Source: Huntiella abstrusa (lineage: Eukaryota > Ascomycota > Sordariomycetes > Microascales > Ceratocystidaceae). Taken from it: 64,000 bases of DNA. A program made the position numbers and the translations under genes. A model generated the notes under the pieces. It was not told where the DNA came from, did not search any database, and saw only the letters and a list, made by a program, of their open reading frames with translations. The first letter of the stretch is position 1. Every line of letters begins with the position of its first letter. Shown one piece after another: positions 45,306-54,778 of this stretch. The DNA lies in the NCBI GenBank assembly GCA_025685495.1, contig JAJNMT010000285.1, positions 62,001 to 126,000 of the forward strand, written 5' to 3'.

Positions 45306-46370
45306 TTTGGATGGTGATGTTGAGGATGAGAGTTTGAAAGGTTACGATTTACGAGGTTGTTTGGATGGTGAGCGTGTGTGTATATAGGTGGTGTAGGTCG
45401 CTGGGGCAACTTGAATTAGAGTAATTTAGAGATCCATGTTCGTGAGCTAAGTATAGATGTGTAGCCCTGGTCATATTGGTAACCCTACAATTGAACAATG
45501 GCATTCTTCACACAGACTTATGACTATCCAAACCACCAAAGATAACACACTATGCAAGACCGATACCTCCTTCTAGAACCCGCCTTATCTGTCCCTGAGT
45601 CACCCATCATCCGCCTCACTTCCCCATAACCCAAACCGCCCTACTTCCAGCACTAACCCTAACAACCCACCTGACGTCACACAACAAGGATGTCATCAAC
45701 GTCGCATAAGGATCATGTATTGTCGACGAATCAGAGGACATAAACGGGGATACCTCACGACATGAGGCGGTTATCAAGAAGAGGGGAAAACGGCCGGAGG
45801 ACGGAGTATGTGGGGCTTCGGAGGGGGAGGGAAAGGTGAAGTGAGGCGCGGAGAGGGGGAGAGGGACTGAATGACTGACGGAGTGACGGAGTGACTAACA
45901 TGCCGCCTCGTTGGGTATCTACATACATATGTACTTAACCAACCACTAGGCTCATGCATCCCCCATATAAATAACTCCCCACCCCGATACCCAGCCAACC
46001 AGCCAACCAGCCAGCCAGCCAGCCAACAACAATCCACCAATCAAATCCACCTGCAGCCACCCATCCCACCCACGTACATAAATACCCCATCCTAACCACC
46101 TTCCCTTTCTTTCTTCTCCCTCCTTCCCTCTTCACCTCCCTTCTTTCTCTTCTTTCTTCTTTCGCCAAGGTCACCTCTTGTCCTACACCACCGTCCACGT
46201 CACGTGTCGAGTCCGTGTACGACGACCTTGTCCCCTCATTTCTTCCTTTCCTTTCTTTCCCCCGACCGCGTCTTAACTGACTCGGTCACTCCCCATTCAC
46301 CATTCCCTCTCTCACACTTTCCCCCGCCCCCACCCCGGGCTCTTCCCCCTCTCCTTCCCGTCTCTTCAAA
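45306..46370. other. Intergenic region with CCAGCCAA repeats and pyrimidine-rich leader
   Basis: These 1065 bp hold no supported gene. A short imperfect tandem array of CCAGC/CAACC units occupies about 46001-46030. From about 46100 to 46370 the plus strand is dominated by C and T, with a CACGTG E-box near 46200, and leads into the BTB gene, so it is probably its promoter and long 5' leader. Confidence 0.5.
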
Positions 46371-47315
46371 ATGTTTCTTCGCCCTTTCCGCTCCCGGGAC
46401 TCCCCCTCTCGGATTGAGAAGCCGCGTCTTCTCCGACCGAAACCGTCGCGTCTCCGCTCGGTAACTGATGCGCAGGGTAGAACGTCGACTACCACCGGAC
46501 GCACAGCGACCACTAATGCGTCGGATCTAGTTGAGCCGGTGAAGAGTTCACCCGTGGTTACAATCACCGTTGGACCCGAGAAGAGACTTTTCGCCGCCCA
46601 CGAACATATCCTTTGTAAAAGTCCCTACTTCTCCGCTATCCTCCGTGGTCTTCCCACCTCCCCGAACTCCACCATCGGTCCACACACCTCCAACAAGCGA
46701 ATTTCCCTCCCCGATGAAACCCCCGAAGTCTTCTCCGCCATCCTAGAATTCCTCTACACCGAAGAATACTACCCACGTCTCCAACGTTCCAGCACCGGAG
46801 ACTGGGAACTCGAAGACTCCTCTCCCCCCTCTACCATCCCCAACCCCTACGGCCACGTAACTCTCCCTACCCCCCCAAATTCCCCTCCGCAGAAACATAC
46901 CCGTCCCCCCGGCCACCTACAATCCGTCTGTCCCACCATAACCCTCCCCAACCAGCCCCCCCTCCTCCGCGAAACAGTCCTCTACTGCGCCGCCACAACC
47001 TACCTCCTCCCCTCGCTCTCGCGTCTCTGTCTCCGCAAACAAGGTCTCCAATCCGGCATCGACGTAGCAACTATCCTCCGCTCCGCACAATACGCCTACG
47101 CCAACACCCCCGATTCAGACTCCCGACTCCGCGCACACTATCTTGCCCTGATTATAAGATGTCGCGGCACCTTCAAACGCAGCGGGACTCTCCAGAGAGA
47201 AATGGAACGTGGGGGGAGTAAGTTATTCTTTGATTTGTTTGTTGCGTTGTGTAACCATGTTGATGACGTCATTGAGGCTACGGGGGCTGGTGAGACTGAG
47301 GCTCGGATGATTTGA
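46371..47315 (+). CDS. BTB/POZ domain protein
   Basis: A single exon encodes 314 residues. The BTB fold starts near residue 60: PVVTITVGPEKRLFAAHEHILCKSPYFSAIL, with the typical 'F.aH..iL...S.yF' core. It continues with RISLPDETPEVFSAILEFLYTEEYYP. A Pro-rich insert (about 150-190) interrupts it before LRETVLYCAATTYLLPSLSRLCLRKQ and the helical end. The N-terminal 55 residues are basic and Ser/Thr rich. Fungal BTB proteins of this type often serve as Cul3 adaptors or remain uncharacterised; no second domain (MATH, Kelch, zinc finger) is present, so the partner is unknown. Codon use is strongly C-ending. Confidence 0.88.
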   Translation: MFLRPFRSRDSPSRIEKPRLLRPKPSRLRSVTDAQGRTSTTTGRTATTNASDLVEPVKSSPVVTITVGPEKRLFAAHEHILCKSPYFSAILRGLPTSPNSTIGPHTSNKRISLPDETPEVFSAILEFLYTEEYYPRLQRSSTGDWELEDSSPPSTIPNPYGHVTLPTPPNSPPQKHTRPPGHLQSVCPTITLPNQPPLLRETVLYCAATTYLLPSLSRLCLRKQGLQSGIDVATILRSAQYAYANTPDSDSRLRAHYLALIIRCRGTFKRSGTLQREMERGGSKLFFDLFVALCNHVDDVIEATGAGETEARMI

Positions 47316-47578
47316 GGTGTTTGGGGTTACTTGCATTTTGATTTTGATGTTTTGTCTTTCTGTTCTGATTGGTTACTTACATATACTCGCTGGCGACGAT
47401 CCTTTTAAAGTCCAAAACCCAAAAACATCAGAAAACTAGAAAAAATGATTGACGACGACACGATGATGCATTCTTCTATCTATTGATTCTATTCATACCA
47501 TCATATCATATTTAAACACTCGTTTTAGGTTCTACCGTGTAGATACCTTTAGTTGTAAATAAACTACTTACAACCCAA

Positions 47579-49765
47579 CTATTCATACTCTTCGTGATAC
47601 TCCTCTTCTTGATCATCATAGTCTCCTTCCGCGTCACCCTCGGCATACTCCGGACTCCCCGGCGCCTCAAACTCATTCTCTTCTTCCTGTACTTCTTCTT
47701 CCTCTTCCTCTTCTTCCTGTCCTTCATCTCCCTCTCCAATATCAAACAAACTCCGAATAGCATCATAATTAATCCGCTTAGAAATCGCCCGCTCCTTCAT
47801 AACACTAACCGCCGCATCCGCCGCACTCCCCGCCGGTTCCATCTGACCCTCTCCGATTCTAGGTCTCTTCTTTCTCCGCCGAGTCTGCTTCGGTCTATCG
47901 CGTTCCATCTTCAACCGAAACACCTTTTCCTGCTGTGCGCGTAGCCAGTCTTTGTTCATGTTACTCCAGATTTGTTCCTTCAGACTTGCTTCTTCCTCTG
48001 ATAAAAGACAGTTCAACACTTCAGGGTCATCTGCGAATTCGTCTTCCAGAACTTGTGCCTCCATACTAACGTTTTTAGAAGGTTGAAGGGACAACGCATG
48101 TCGAGTATGTTCCAACGCCCGTTTCTGAGCCTCGGAGAATCGATCCGCGTGTTCCTGGGTATGTGGATCATTCACCATTTCCGAAATCTCCGCCATTAGA
48201 TCCTCCTCTTCATTCTCCCAATCATCATCAATCGGCATAGTAATTTTCTTCCCCGTCTTTGAATCTTCCCCTTCAGCATTCGTCATCTGTGCTTCAACGA
48301 CAGCCTCATTATCCACATCATCCGGATCTCCCGACGCAACAGCCGGAACCACAGGTTCCTCCGGAACACCCCCATCTCCAAAATTCCTAATCAACGACGT
48401 CAACGCCACCGAACTATCCGGATCCATAAGTCCCATGTCCGCCAACGGAGCCGGTCCCACAGGTGAAGACATCTCCCCCTCCTCAATGACCCTCGGAACC
48501 AACCCGTCCAACGCCGGATCAACCGGATGATCCCCGTTAACCACCGTAGCCTGACTTCCCTGTTCCTCCTGAATCTCCTCCAACGTCTCAACCGGTCTCT
48601 TCCTCTTGCGACTTTTACTCTTCATCTTGGCCTGATACTCCGCACTCTGCTTATAAAAACTCGGCGGATCATGTGAACTTTCCAAGAGATCCTGAGACAA
48701 AAAATCTTCCACTGTCATGTTACTCGACTCAGTGACCTTGAACTCCTCCAATCTCGACTGAATCGTATGATTTGTAACCTTGACAATGTAAACCACCTCT
48801 CTCACCGTTCTCCGAAAGTTATTCATTCTCGCCGCCATCAATAAACACGCTCCACAGATACCGCTAGGTCGTCTTCCCATGACCATCCAATCTCTACTCA
48901 TCCGCTTCACCAATCTAGCCGCGTCTTCCGCAACCTTCATAGTCTGTCCTTGGAACTCCAACTTACTCGCGAACCGATAGATGAGATCCTCCGGATACAC
49001 CGGTTCCAAGCCCCCGTTACATATCGGAATAGCCTTGTTAAAAGCCTTGAATGTCCTTCCAAGCTTAAACACATTGATATGTACCAAATCCGCCAAATCC
49101 AACAACATAATCTTACAAGGCGGTTCATTTCTACACGCCACGTAAAGACACACCGCCGCAACCCCCGGTAACGAACGACCCTGTATAAAGTTCGCATTGG
49201 AAGCCAACTTAAACGCCTGCACCGCCGTATTCACCAACCCATCACTCAACTTCAACTGCGCCGCAAACCCCGAAATCAGCATCTTCGCATCCCGAATACT
49301 CTTTTCTCTCTCGTCACTTCCCCCGCCACCGACCCTCCGAAAGTTGGCCCCAAGACTTCTCATCCCTCCTTGATCCGCCGACAAGAAACTCCCCTGCACC
49401 ATCGCCGCCCCACTACTCGTTTCCCCAAAGGTAACCTCGCTCACGATATTCGAATCATCCACCACACGACCACAAGACCTACAAATCCCCTCCACCACAT
49501 CCGGCCTCGGACAATTCTTATTCGGACACGACGGTCTCGAACTGTTCGCCTTCGCCGGCCCCGACGTAGCAGGTCTCTGAAGTCCCAACGCCCCCGTCGG
49601 AGGCGCCGTCGTGAATCTCCGAGGATTCCCCTCCCGCATGGCCCTAATCAGATTAGGACGCCCCATTGATGGACGCCGAGGGGCATTTGCATTTGCGTTT
49701 GCGACGGGTTGTGGTGTCTGCGCGGGAGTTCCGCCACGCCGAGCGGGATTTAAAAAGCTGGACAT
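47579..49765 (-). CDS. BRF1: TFIIIB subunit Brf1
   Basis: An intronless gene of 728 residues from the ATG at 49765 (MSSFLNPARRGG); an in-frame ATG at 49825 would add a hydrophobic stretch not expected here. Brf1 joins TBP and Bdp1 to recruit RNA polymerase III to tRNA and 5S genes. Seen: a zinc ribbon C80-x4-C85-x9-C95-x2-C98; SNIVSEVTFGETSSGAAMVQGSF; two cyclin-like repeats, including AFKLASNANFIQGRSLPGVAAVCLYVACR and MGRRPSGICGACLLMAARMNNF; and a C-terminal Brf1 homology block with LKEQIWSNMNKDWLRAQQEKVFRLKMERDR. It ends in a long acidic tail (EGQEEEEEEEEV... EEYHEEYE). The N-terminal 75-residue Pro/Ala extension before the zinc ribbon is longer than in yeast. Confidence 0.95.
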   Translation of the reverse strand: MSSFLNPARRGGTPAQTPQPVANANANAPRRPSMGRPNLIRAMREGNPRRFTTAPPTGALGLQRPATSGPAKANSSRPSCPNKNCPRPDVVEGICRSCGRVVDDSNIVSEVTFGETSSGAAMVQGSFLSADQGGMRSLGANFRRVGGGGSDEREKSIRDAKMLISGFAAQLKLSDGLVNTAVQAFKLASNANFIQGRSLPGVAAVCLYVACRNEPPCKIMLLDLADLVHINVFKLGRTFKAFNKAIPICNGGLEPVYPEDLIYRFASKLEFQGQTMKVAEDAARLVKRMSRDWMVMGRRPSGICGACLLMAARMNNFRRTVREVVYIVKVTNHTIQSRLEEFKVTESSNMTVEDFLSQDLLESSHDPPSFYKQSAEYQAKMKSKSRKRKRPVETLEEIQEEQGSQATVVNGDHPVDPALDGLVPRVIEEGEMSSPVGPAPLADMGLMDPDSSVALTSLIRNFGDGGVPEEPVVPAVASGDPDDVDNEAVVEAQMTNAEGEDSKTGKKITMPIDDDWENEEEDLMAEISEMVNDPHTQEHADRFSEAQKRALEHTRHALSLQPSKNVSMEAQVLEDEFADDPEVLNCLLSEEEASLKEQIWSNMNKDWLRAQQEKVFRLKMERDRPKQTRRRKKRPRIGEGQMEPAGSAADAAVSVMKERAISKRINYDAIRSLFDIGEGDEGQEEEEEEEEVQEEENEFEAPGSPEYAEGDAEGDYDDQEEEYHEEYE

Positions 49766-50191
49766 TTCCAAGATCGTCAATAGAAAACGGGGATGAATAA
49801 CGACAAAGTAGAATCCGCAATCCAAAGAAGACTTCGCAGTGTCTATAGAAAACCAAGATAAAAAAAAGTATGTCAGTTACCTTAGAAACAATCGCGTGAA
49901 AATAAATCTGCATCCACTTGCGCATTCGTCTAAGTAAGTCCCCACTTTCTTCGCTCTTTCCGTTGGATATACATCGCCACTAACGCCTCTTGAATTTTTT
50001 CCCAAAAAATTTGCAACCCATGGCGTAGTGGTTTCTGCATTTGGACGACCCCCCAACCAATCATCGATCCAGGATAACAAGTGCACGTGACAAAACCCTC
50101 ATAGTTCGAATAACCTCAAAGGACCGTCTTTTTTTTTCTTTTTTGAAACAAACAAATCCATATATTCTCATTAATTATCCCTATGATTCAT

Positions 50192-53100
50192 TCATCGCCG
50201 TCCTCTAGATGTCCCCGCTAATGTCCCCGGTCCTAACCCGTCATTACCAAGTCTCAACACGTCATCCCATTCTTTCGCAATCTCCATTAATACCCCGCCC
50301 ATGACCTGCGCCGAAGCCATGAGTCCGTGTCCTTCCCCTTCCAGAACCCGTACTTCACATCGTCGCATAGTCTTTCCCAACCAACGGACGTTATCAACAG
50401 GAACTCTTGTATCTCTTGAGCCATGATGAATCACCACTGGTCTTGTGATATCCACATACCGGAACCCAATCTGATGTCTTCTCTCCAAACAAACCAACAA
50501 GTCCACAGCAGGATTAGCCCCCGTAGTAGCAAGTTCCCAAATCGAATGCGTTAATCTCTCATCGTAAATCGCTTGTCGCTCTTTATCAGCCAAAGCATCA
50601 AACGCCGCAGTAAGAACCCTCGTGTTGGAATCAGGTCCCTCGGGACTTCCATCCTCCGGTGGTCCATCTCCCATGTCACCAACCATCTTCCCCGCATACG
50701 GAACATTCTCTTTATCAAAGTTGGCCGCCATCTTTTGTTGTGCGTTCGCGGCACTTCGTCTAGCTTTCCGTCTTGGTGTCCTAGGAAGTGATGAAGTAAT
50801 CGAAGAACTCGTCGCCGTCATAAACGAACTATTCGCAATGTTCAAAAACGGAGTAGGCAAAGCTCTAAGAATCCTCTGCGCTGTCGGAATAGCATTTGTC
50901 GGAGGCAAAGCCTGAGATGTTCCAAACACATTCATCTGTGACGGTGGAATCCACGGAGCCAACAAATGAATACGTCCTCTAATATGCTGTGGCATTCTCA
51001 ACGCCGTCGCCAACGCATAAATGGCACCCGCAGAGTGTGCCAGGATACTAAACTTGGTGATCCTCAAACTCTGACAAATAGCATACACATCGTCCGGCCA
51101 ACTCAACGGCGTCGTAGTCCCATCATTATAAGCCTCGGATTCACCCACACCAGGTCTATCCGGCGTAATAAGTCGTAACTTCAACGTCAAAGCCAACTCA
51201 TCGTAGAAAGCCGTGATATACCTCGTCAGCCCCATACCAACACAACAGAACACTGCACTTCCTTCCGGATCGCCAACCTCTGAAAATGAAATAATCCGAC
51301 CAGTCTGAGGGTGTCGAATCTTCTGAGACAACCTATGAGAACATAAATAGCTTTCCACGGCATCGTCGATTGAATCCGCACTTTGAGGTCGTTCCGGCAT
51401 ATCCACCGAGCTAGCCCGTTTCCGTTCCACCTTTTCCCGCGCTTTTTGTTCCTTGGCAGATGGTACACCGTCCTCTGTACGTGAAGATAGTCCTGACGCC
51501 GAAAGTCTCTTTAATCTCGATGAACTTCTCTTCATCTTTAACTCTGCCGCATCAGTGCTGAACCTGCCACTCCGTCTTCGGTTCACCTTATCCATTAAAA
51601 TCTCATCCTCCCTTCTCCGATTCTGCGCAACAGCAGGGAACGGCGCACCTTCATCATCCAATGTAAAAGCATGACGATACTCTCCATCTTCCGAAACCGT
51701 AGCAGCCTTGGGCTTGAAACTATCAGAGACCCTCCGATGCAACGGCGTTTTCCGTCCCGATGAAACCGCCGGACTCTCCCTTCCACTCCCATGATACCCC
51801 GTACTTCCATAGCTTTGGCCATATGAATCCGGTGTAACCCCTCTCTTTCCCCCAATATCTCCATCCAAACTACTCTTACTCCGTCGATGTCTTCCAAAAG
51901 CCGAATTAGACCGTCCTGGTTTCTTATCCGCATGTTCCTGGATATCCCGCCCATAGTCTCTCTCTCTATCCCGTTCCCGTTCCCGTTCCCTGTCGTATGA
52001 ATGATCCCTAGCACTTGAACTTCTCGAATTCCTCGCTGAACTACGACGCGCCCCAGGTGTTCTCCGTAATGAACTTTCTCTCGTAGGAATATTCCTCGGC
52101 GACGCGATATCTCCCGCTGGAATCGGTGGAATAGGGCTACTACTCAAATGGAAACCATGTCCACCATCCGAATCGTCAACAGGACTCAATGGTTCCTCAG
52201 TAATAGGAATCTCCGCCAAAGGCGCTGATGGTCTCAACCCCGGCGAAGTAGCCGTATACTCTGGTGAAGAAATCATAGCAAAGTTCATTCCCCCACCAAC
52301 TCCCGAAGTCCCAAAAGAAGCCCGTTTCTTCTCCCTCTCACGCTCAGTCTCGCGTAATCTCTCCTTGGAAGACATATACATCAAACCCCTATGATTCCTC
52401 GCGCTTGCGCCGGCAGTGTTATTCCCCGCTTTATTCCCCGCAGTTGAACTTGCGCGACCCCACGAATCCGTGCTTCGCGATCGATGTAAATCCGGTGTTC
52501 CTGAGCGATCAACAGAAATCGCTCCAATCGAGTGGTCGTCGCGCGAACAGTTACTACTCCGTGAACTTGGTCTTGAACGCGACCCTGACCGAAGGAGTGC
52601 GCGCAGGCCACCTGAGGAGTCTTTATGACTAAGCGATTTTGGCGCTGTTAGGTTCGAGTACCCTGAGGGGGGCTTGGACGTCTTGATTATTGGGGGCGCG
52701 GCAGATAAATCCTCTAGTGGGTTGAGGAAGGCGGCGCGGAGTTCTTCTTTAGATGGTTGGCGGAAGGCTCCGTAGTCTACACCGAAGGAACCTTTTTGTT
52801 GAAGTGTGGGCTCTGGGACGTGTAGGTGGGAGTGACCACTAGGCGAAGGGAATCCGTCACGGAAACTAGCTGGAGATGCAAGTGGTGCTGAAAACGGACC
52901 ACTGGGTGATAAATGAGGAGAAGGTCGTAAAGAAGGCCCATCCGAATACTCATACTCATCCGACGGCTTCTGAATCACCGCAAACGAATCAATCAAACTA
53001 TTCAACACATCCGGCGACGCCGGCGCCACCAACAAAGTCGAGTTATTAGTCCGTCCCGACGGTTGATTCCCGTTATATCTATAACCCAATGAATCGGAGC

Positions 53101-53326
53101 GCGGGTTGAAAACCGGCGGAGGCGGCGGAGGACCTAACGGAAGACGACGGCGATCGGAAGAAGAAGAGGCGGAGCGAGACGGAGTTCGTTGAGAGCGGGT
53201 TTGTGAAGAGTTGCGTGTTAAATGGGAGTGAGAAGTTGCGTCGACGCGGATAGCGGCGCGTTGAAGGGATTTTTGTCGGGCGTGTTGGTGTTTCTGGGGA
53301 GGGACACTGGGTATGGTGTAGTCCAT
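50192..53326 (-). CDS. Large alpha/beta hydrolase with disordered Ser/Arg-rich N-terminus
   Basis: An intronless gene of 1044 residues from MDYTIPSVPPQ (53326); in-frame codons further upstream look like untranslated leader. Residues 1 to about 690 are low complexity, rich in Ser, Pro and Arg, with runs such as RERERERDRERDYGRD. The catalytic domain follows: ISFSEVGDPEGSAVFCCVGMGL, LITPDRPGVGESE, nucleophile Ser about 762 in LAHSAGAIYALA, the acid in HHGSRDTRVPVDN (about 970), and His in GEGHGLMAS (about 1000). These form a plausible Ser-Asp-His triad. An insert rich in basic residues and Ser lies between nucleophile and acid. The substrate is unknown. Its size and disordered N-terminus suggest regulation by phosphorylation (inference). 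Confidence 0.85.
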   Translation of the reverse strand: MDYTIPSVPPQKHQHARQKSLQRAAIRVDATSHSHLTRNSSQTRSQRTPSRSASSSSDRRRLPLGPPPPPPVFNPRSDSLGYRYNGNQPSGRTNNSTLLVAPASPDVLNSLIDSFAVIQKPSDEYEYSDGPSLRPSPHLSPSGPFSAPLASPASFRDGFPSPSGHSHLHVPEPTLQQKGSFGVDYGAFRQPSKEELRAAFLNPLEDLSAAPPIIKTSKPPSGYSNLTAPKSLSHKDSSGGLRALLRSGSRSRPSSRSSNCSRDDHSIGAISVDRSGTPDLHRSRSTDSWGRASSTAGNKAGNNTAGASARNHRGLMYMSSKERLRETEREREKKRASFGTSGVGGGMNFAMISSPEYTATSPGLRPSAPLAEIPITEEPLSPVDDSDGGHGFHLSSSPIPPIPAGDIASPRNIPTRESSLRRTPGARRSSARNSRSSSARDHSYDRERERERDRERDYGRDIQEHADKKPGRSNSAFGRHRRSKSSLDGDIGGKRGVTPDSYGQSYGSTGYHGSGRESPAVSSGRKTPLHRRVSDSFKPKAATVSEDGEYRHAFTLDDEGAPFPAVAQNRRREDEILMDKVNRRRSGRFSTDAAELKMKRSSSRLKRLSASGLSSRTEDGVPSAKEQKAREKVERKRASSVDMPERPQSADSIDDAVESYLCSHRLSQKIRHPQTGRIISFSEVGDPEGSAVFCCVGMGLTRYITAFYDELALTLKLRLITPDRPGVGESEAYNDGTTTPLSWPDDVYAICQSLRITKFSILAHSAGAIYALATALRMPQHIRGRIHLLAPWIPPSQMNVFGTSQALPPTNAIPTAQRILRALPTPFLNIANSSFMTATSSSITSSLPRTPRRKARRSAANAQQKMAANFDKENVPYAGKMVGDMGDGPPEDGSPEGPDSNTRVLTAAFDALADKERQAIYDERLTHSIWELATTGANPAVDLLVCLERRHQIGFRYVDITRPVVIHHGSRDTRVPVDNVRWLGKTMRRCEVRVLEGEGHGLMASAQVMGGVLMEIAKEWDDVLRLGNDGLGPGTLAGTSRGRR

Positions 53327-54778
53327 TTTGAGGTCCTGCTTTGTTGGATCAATGGGAATGTGAATGTGCGTGATTAGATTCCTGGCTAGGTATGTCGGTC
53401 GTTCTTGTTGTATCTTCAGGGATTCGTCATGTGAACAATATGTATGCAGTATGAAGATGAAGGACAAATTGATGAATCCCTTGAGAACCAATCACAACAC
53501 AATCAGGATCAGAACTTGAAGAAAAAGACACAAAACAGGTTGAAAAAAAGAAAGGAGTCTCTCTCTAGAATCCCAAACAAAAAGAAGGGAGGGGCCGCAG
53601 AAAAAGTCCCGGCTATTGTTCTGTTCTGTTCTGTTCTGTTTGGTGTACCAATACGCACGAAGCACCTTGCAAATTGCTCTATAGAGAACCTTGACGCAGG
53701 GACGCAGATGCAAGGAGGAATTCGAGCAGGGGATGAAGATGAATGAAGATGATTACAGTGACTGGATTTTGAGGATCGACGCTGATGTTGAGGATCTTGT
53801 GGTCTGGTCTGGTGATTCTAGACATGGTGACATTTGAAGAAGGAGCATACGTGTGTTTATACATTTACTTGACATACGCATTTGAACATGTAACTATTCT
53901 CGTCTCACTCGTAAGTTCATGCTATGCTATCATGCCTCCTATAATATATCCGTCTCTACAACAACCTTTAAACCCACAAGTCAGGACAAGTCAGGGCACC
54001 AAACCATCCTAAAGAAATCCCACAATCCCATCCCCCAAAGCTGGACCCAAAGCTGTCATTAAACCACCACCCGCCATACCAAAAACCGCCAATCCATCTC
54101 CATCCTTCGTCTGTCTCGGCCCAAACCAGCCCAGCCCCTTCCTCATCTAGAACCAAGTCCTCCACCCAAAAGAAAAAAAAATCACCAAACCAATCATCAC
54201 CAAATAACCTCTTTCCCAATTCCGCCCTACCTTCCAAAACCCTTCGCTCCTTCTTCTTCGTCTCGCTCGCGCCCGTCCCTTCTTCTCCCGTCGTAATTAA
54301 ATTCACTACTCCCGGGCCAAACCACTGATCAACGCGAAACCACTACACGCGCCCAAGTCTGTGTTCCTTTGCTATACCAGGGCATCCCAGTTCCTTCTTA
54401 AATTACCATTAGGGTTTCGTCGGGTCCCCGAAAAGGGCGCCATTATCTTCATCATGAAGCCAGTTTTCCATGCCATTTTTGCCGTCAAAAGAGGTACCTG
54501 AAACAGAGGAGGTAAACCATATCCAATCAATCATGTCTTGAATCTCGAGTCGAGGTTGTTGTCTGACAGTTTGTACGACACGCTAAGCGCCCCACAATGA
54601 ACTACCACTTTGAACTACATACATATGCAGATATGCACATAGACCGATACATGCACTTAAACCTGCATGCACGTGGAAGGGTTAGGGTATTTCATGATAA
54701 AAGGTGCTCTATAAAAGTGAAAGATCATACCATAACGACATACAAAGCTATTTTCTAATTACAATTAGTTCAACCCAA
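53327..54778. other. Intergenic region, 1.45 kb, with a short TTCTG repeat
   Basis: No gene is supported. A TTCTG pentanucleotide array lies near 53617-53640. A minus-strand ORF at 53968-54306 is Gly/Trp/Phe rich without splice or domain support, so I leave it out. The region contains the promoter of the hydrolase gene and the 3' side of IML2. Confidence 0.4.

Noticed and set aside
49990..50095. A tRNA-like run (GGCGTAGTGGTTT followed by ATCGATCC)
   Set aside because: D-arm and T-arm boxes look suggestive, but acceptor and anticodon stems do not pair.
53968..54306. 112-codon Gly/Trp/Phe-rich minus-strand ORF
   Set aside because: Composition is unlike real proteins in this window and no start context or splice sites support it.
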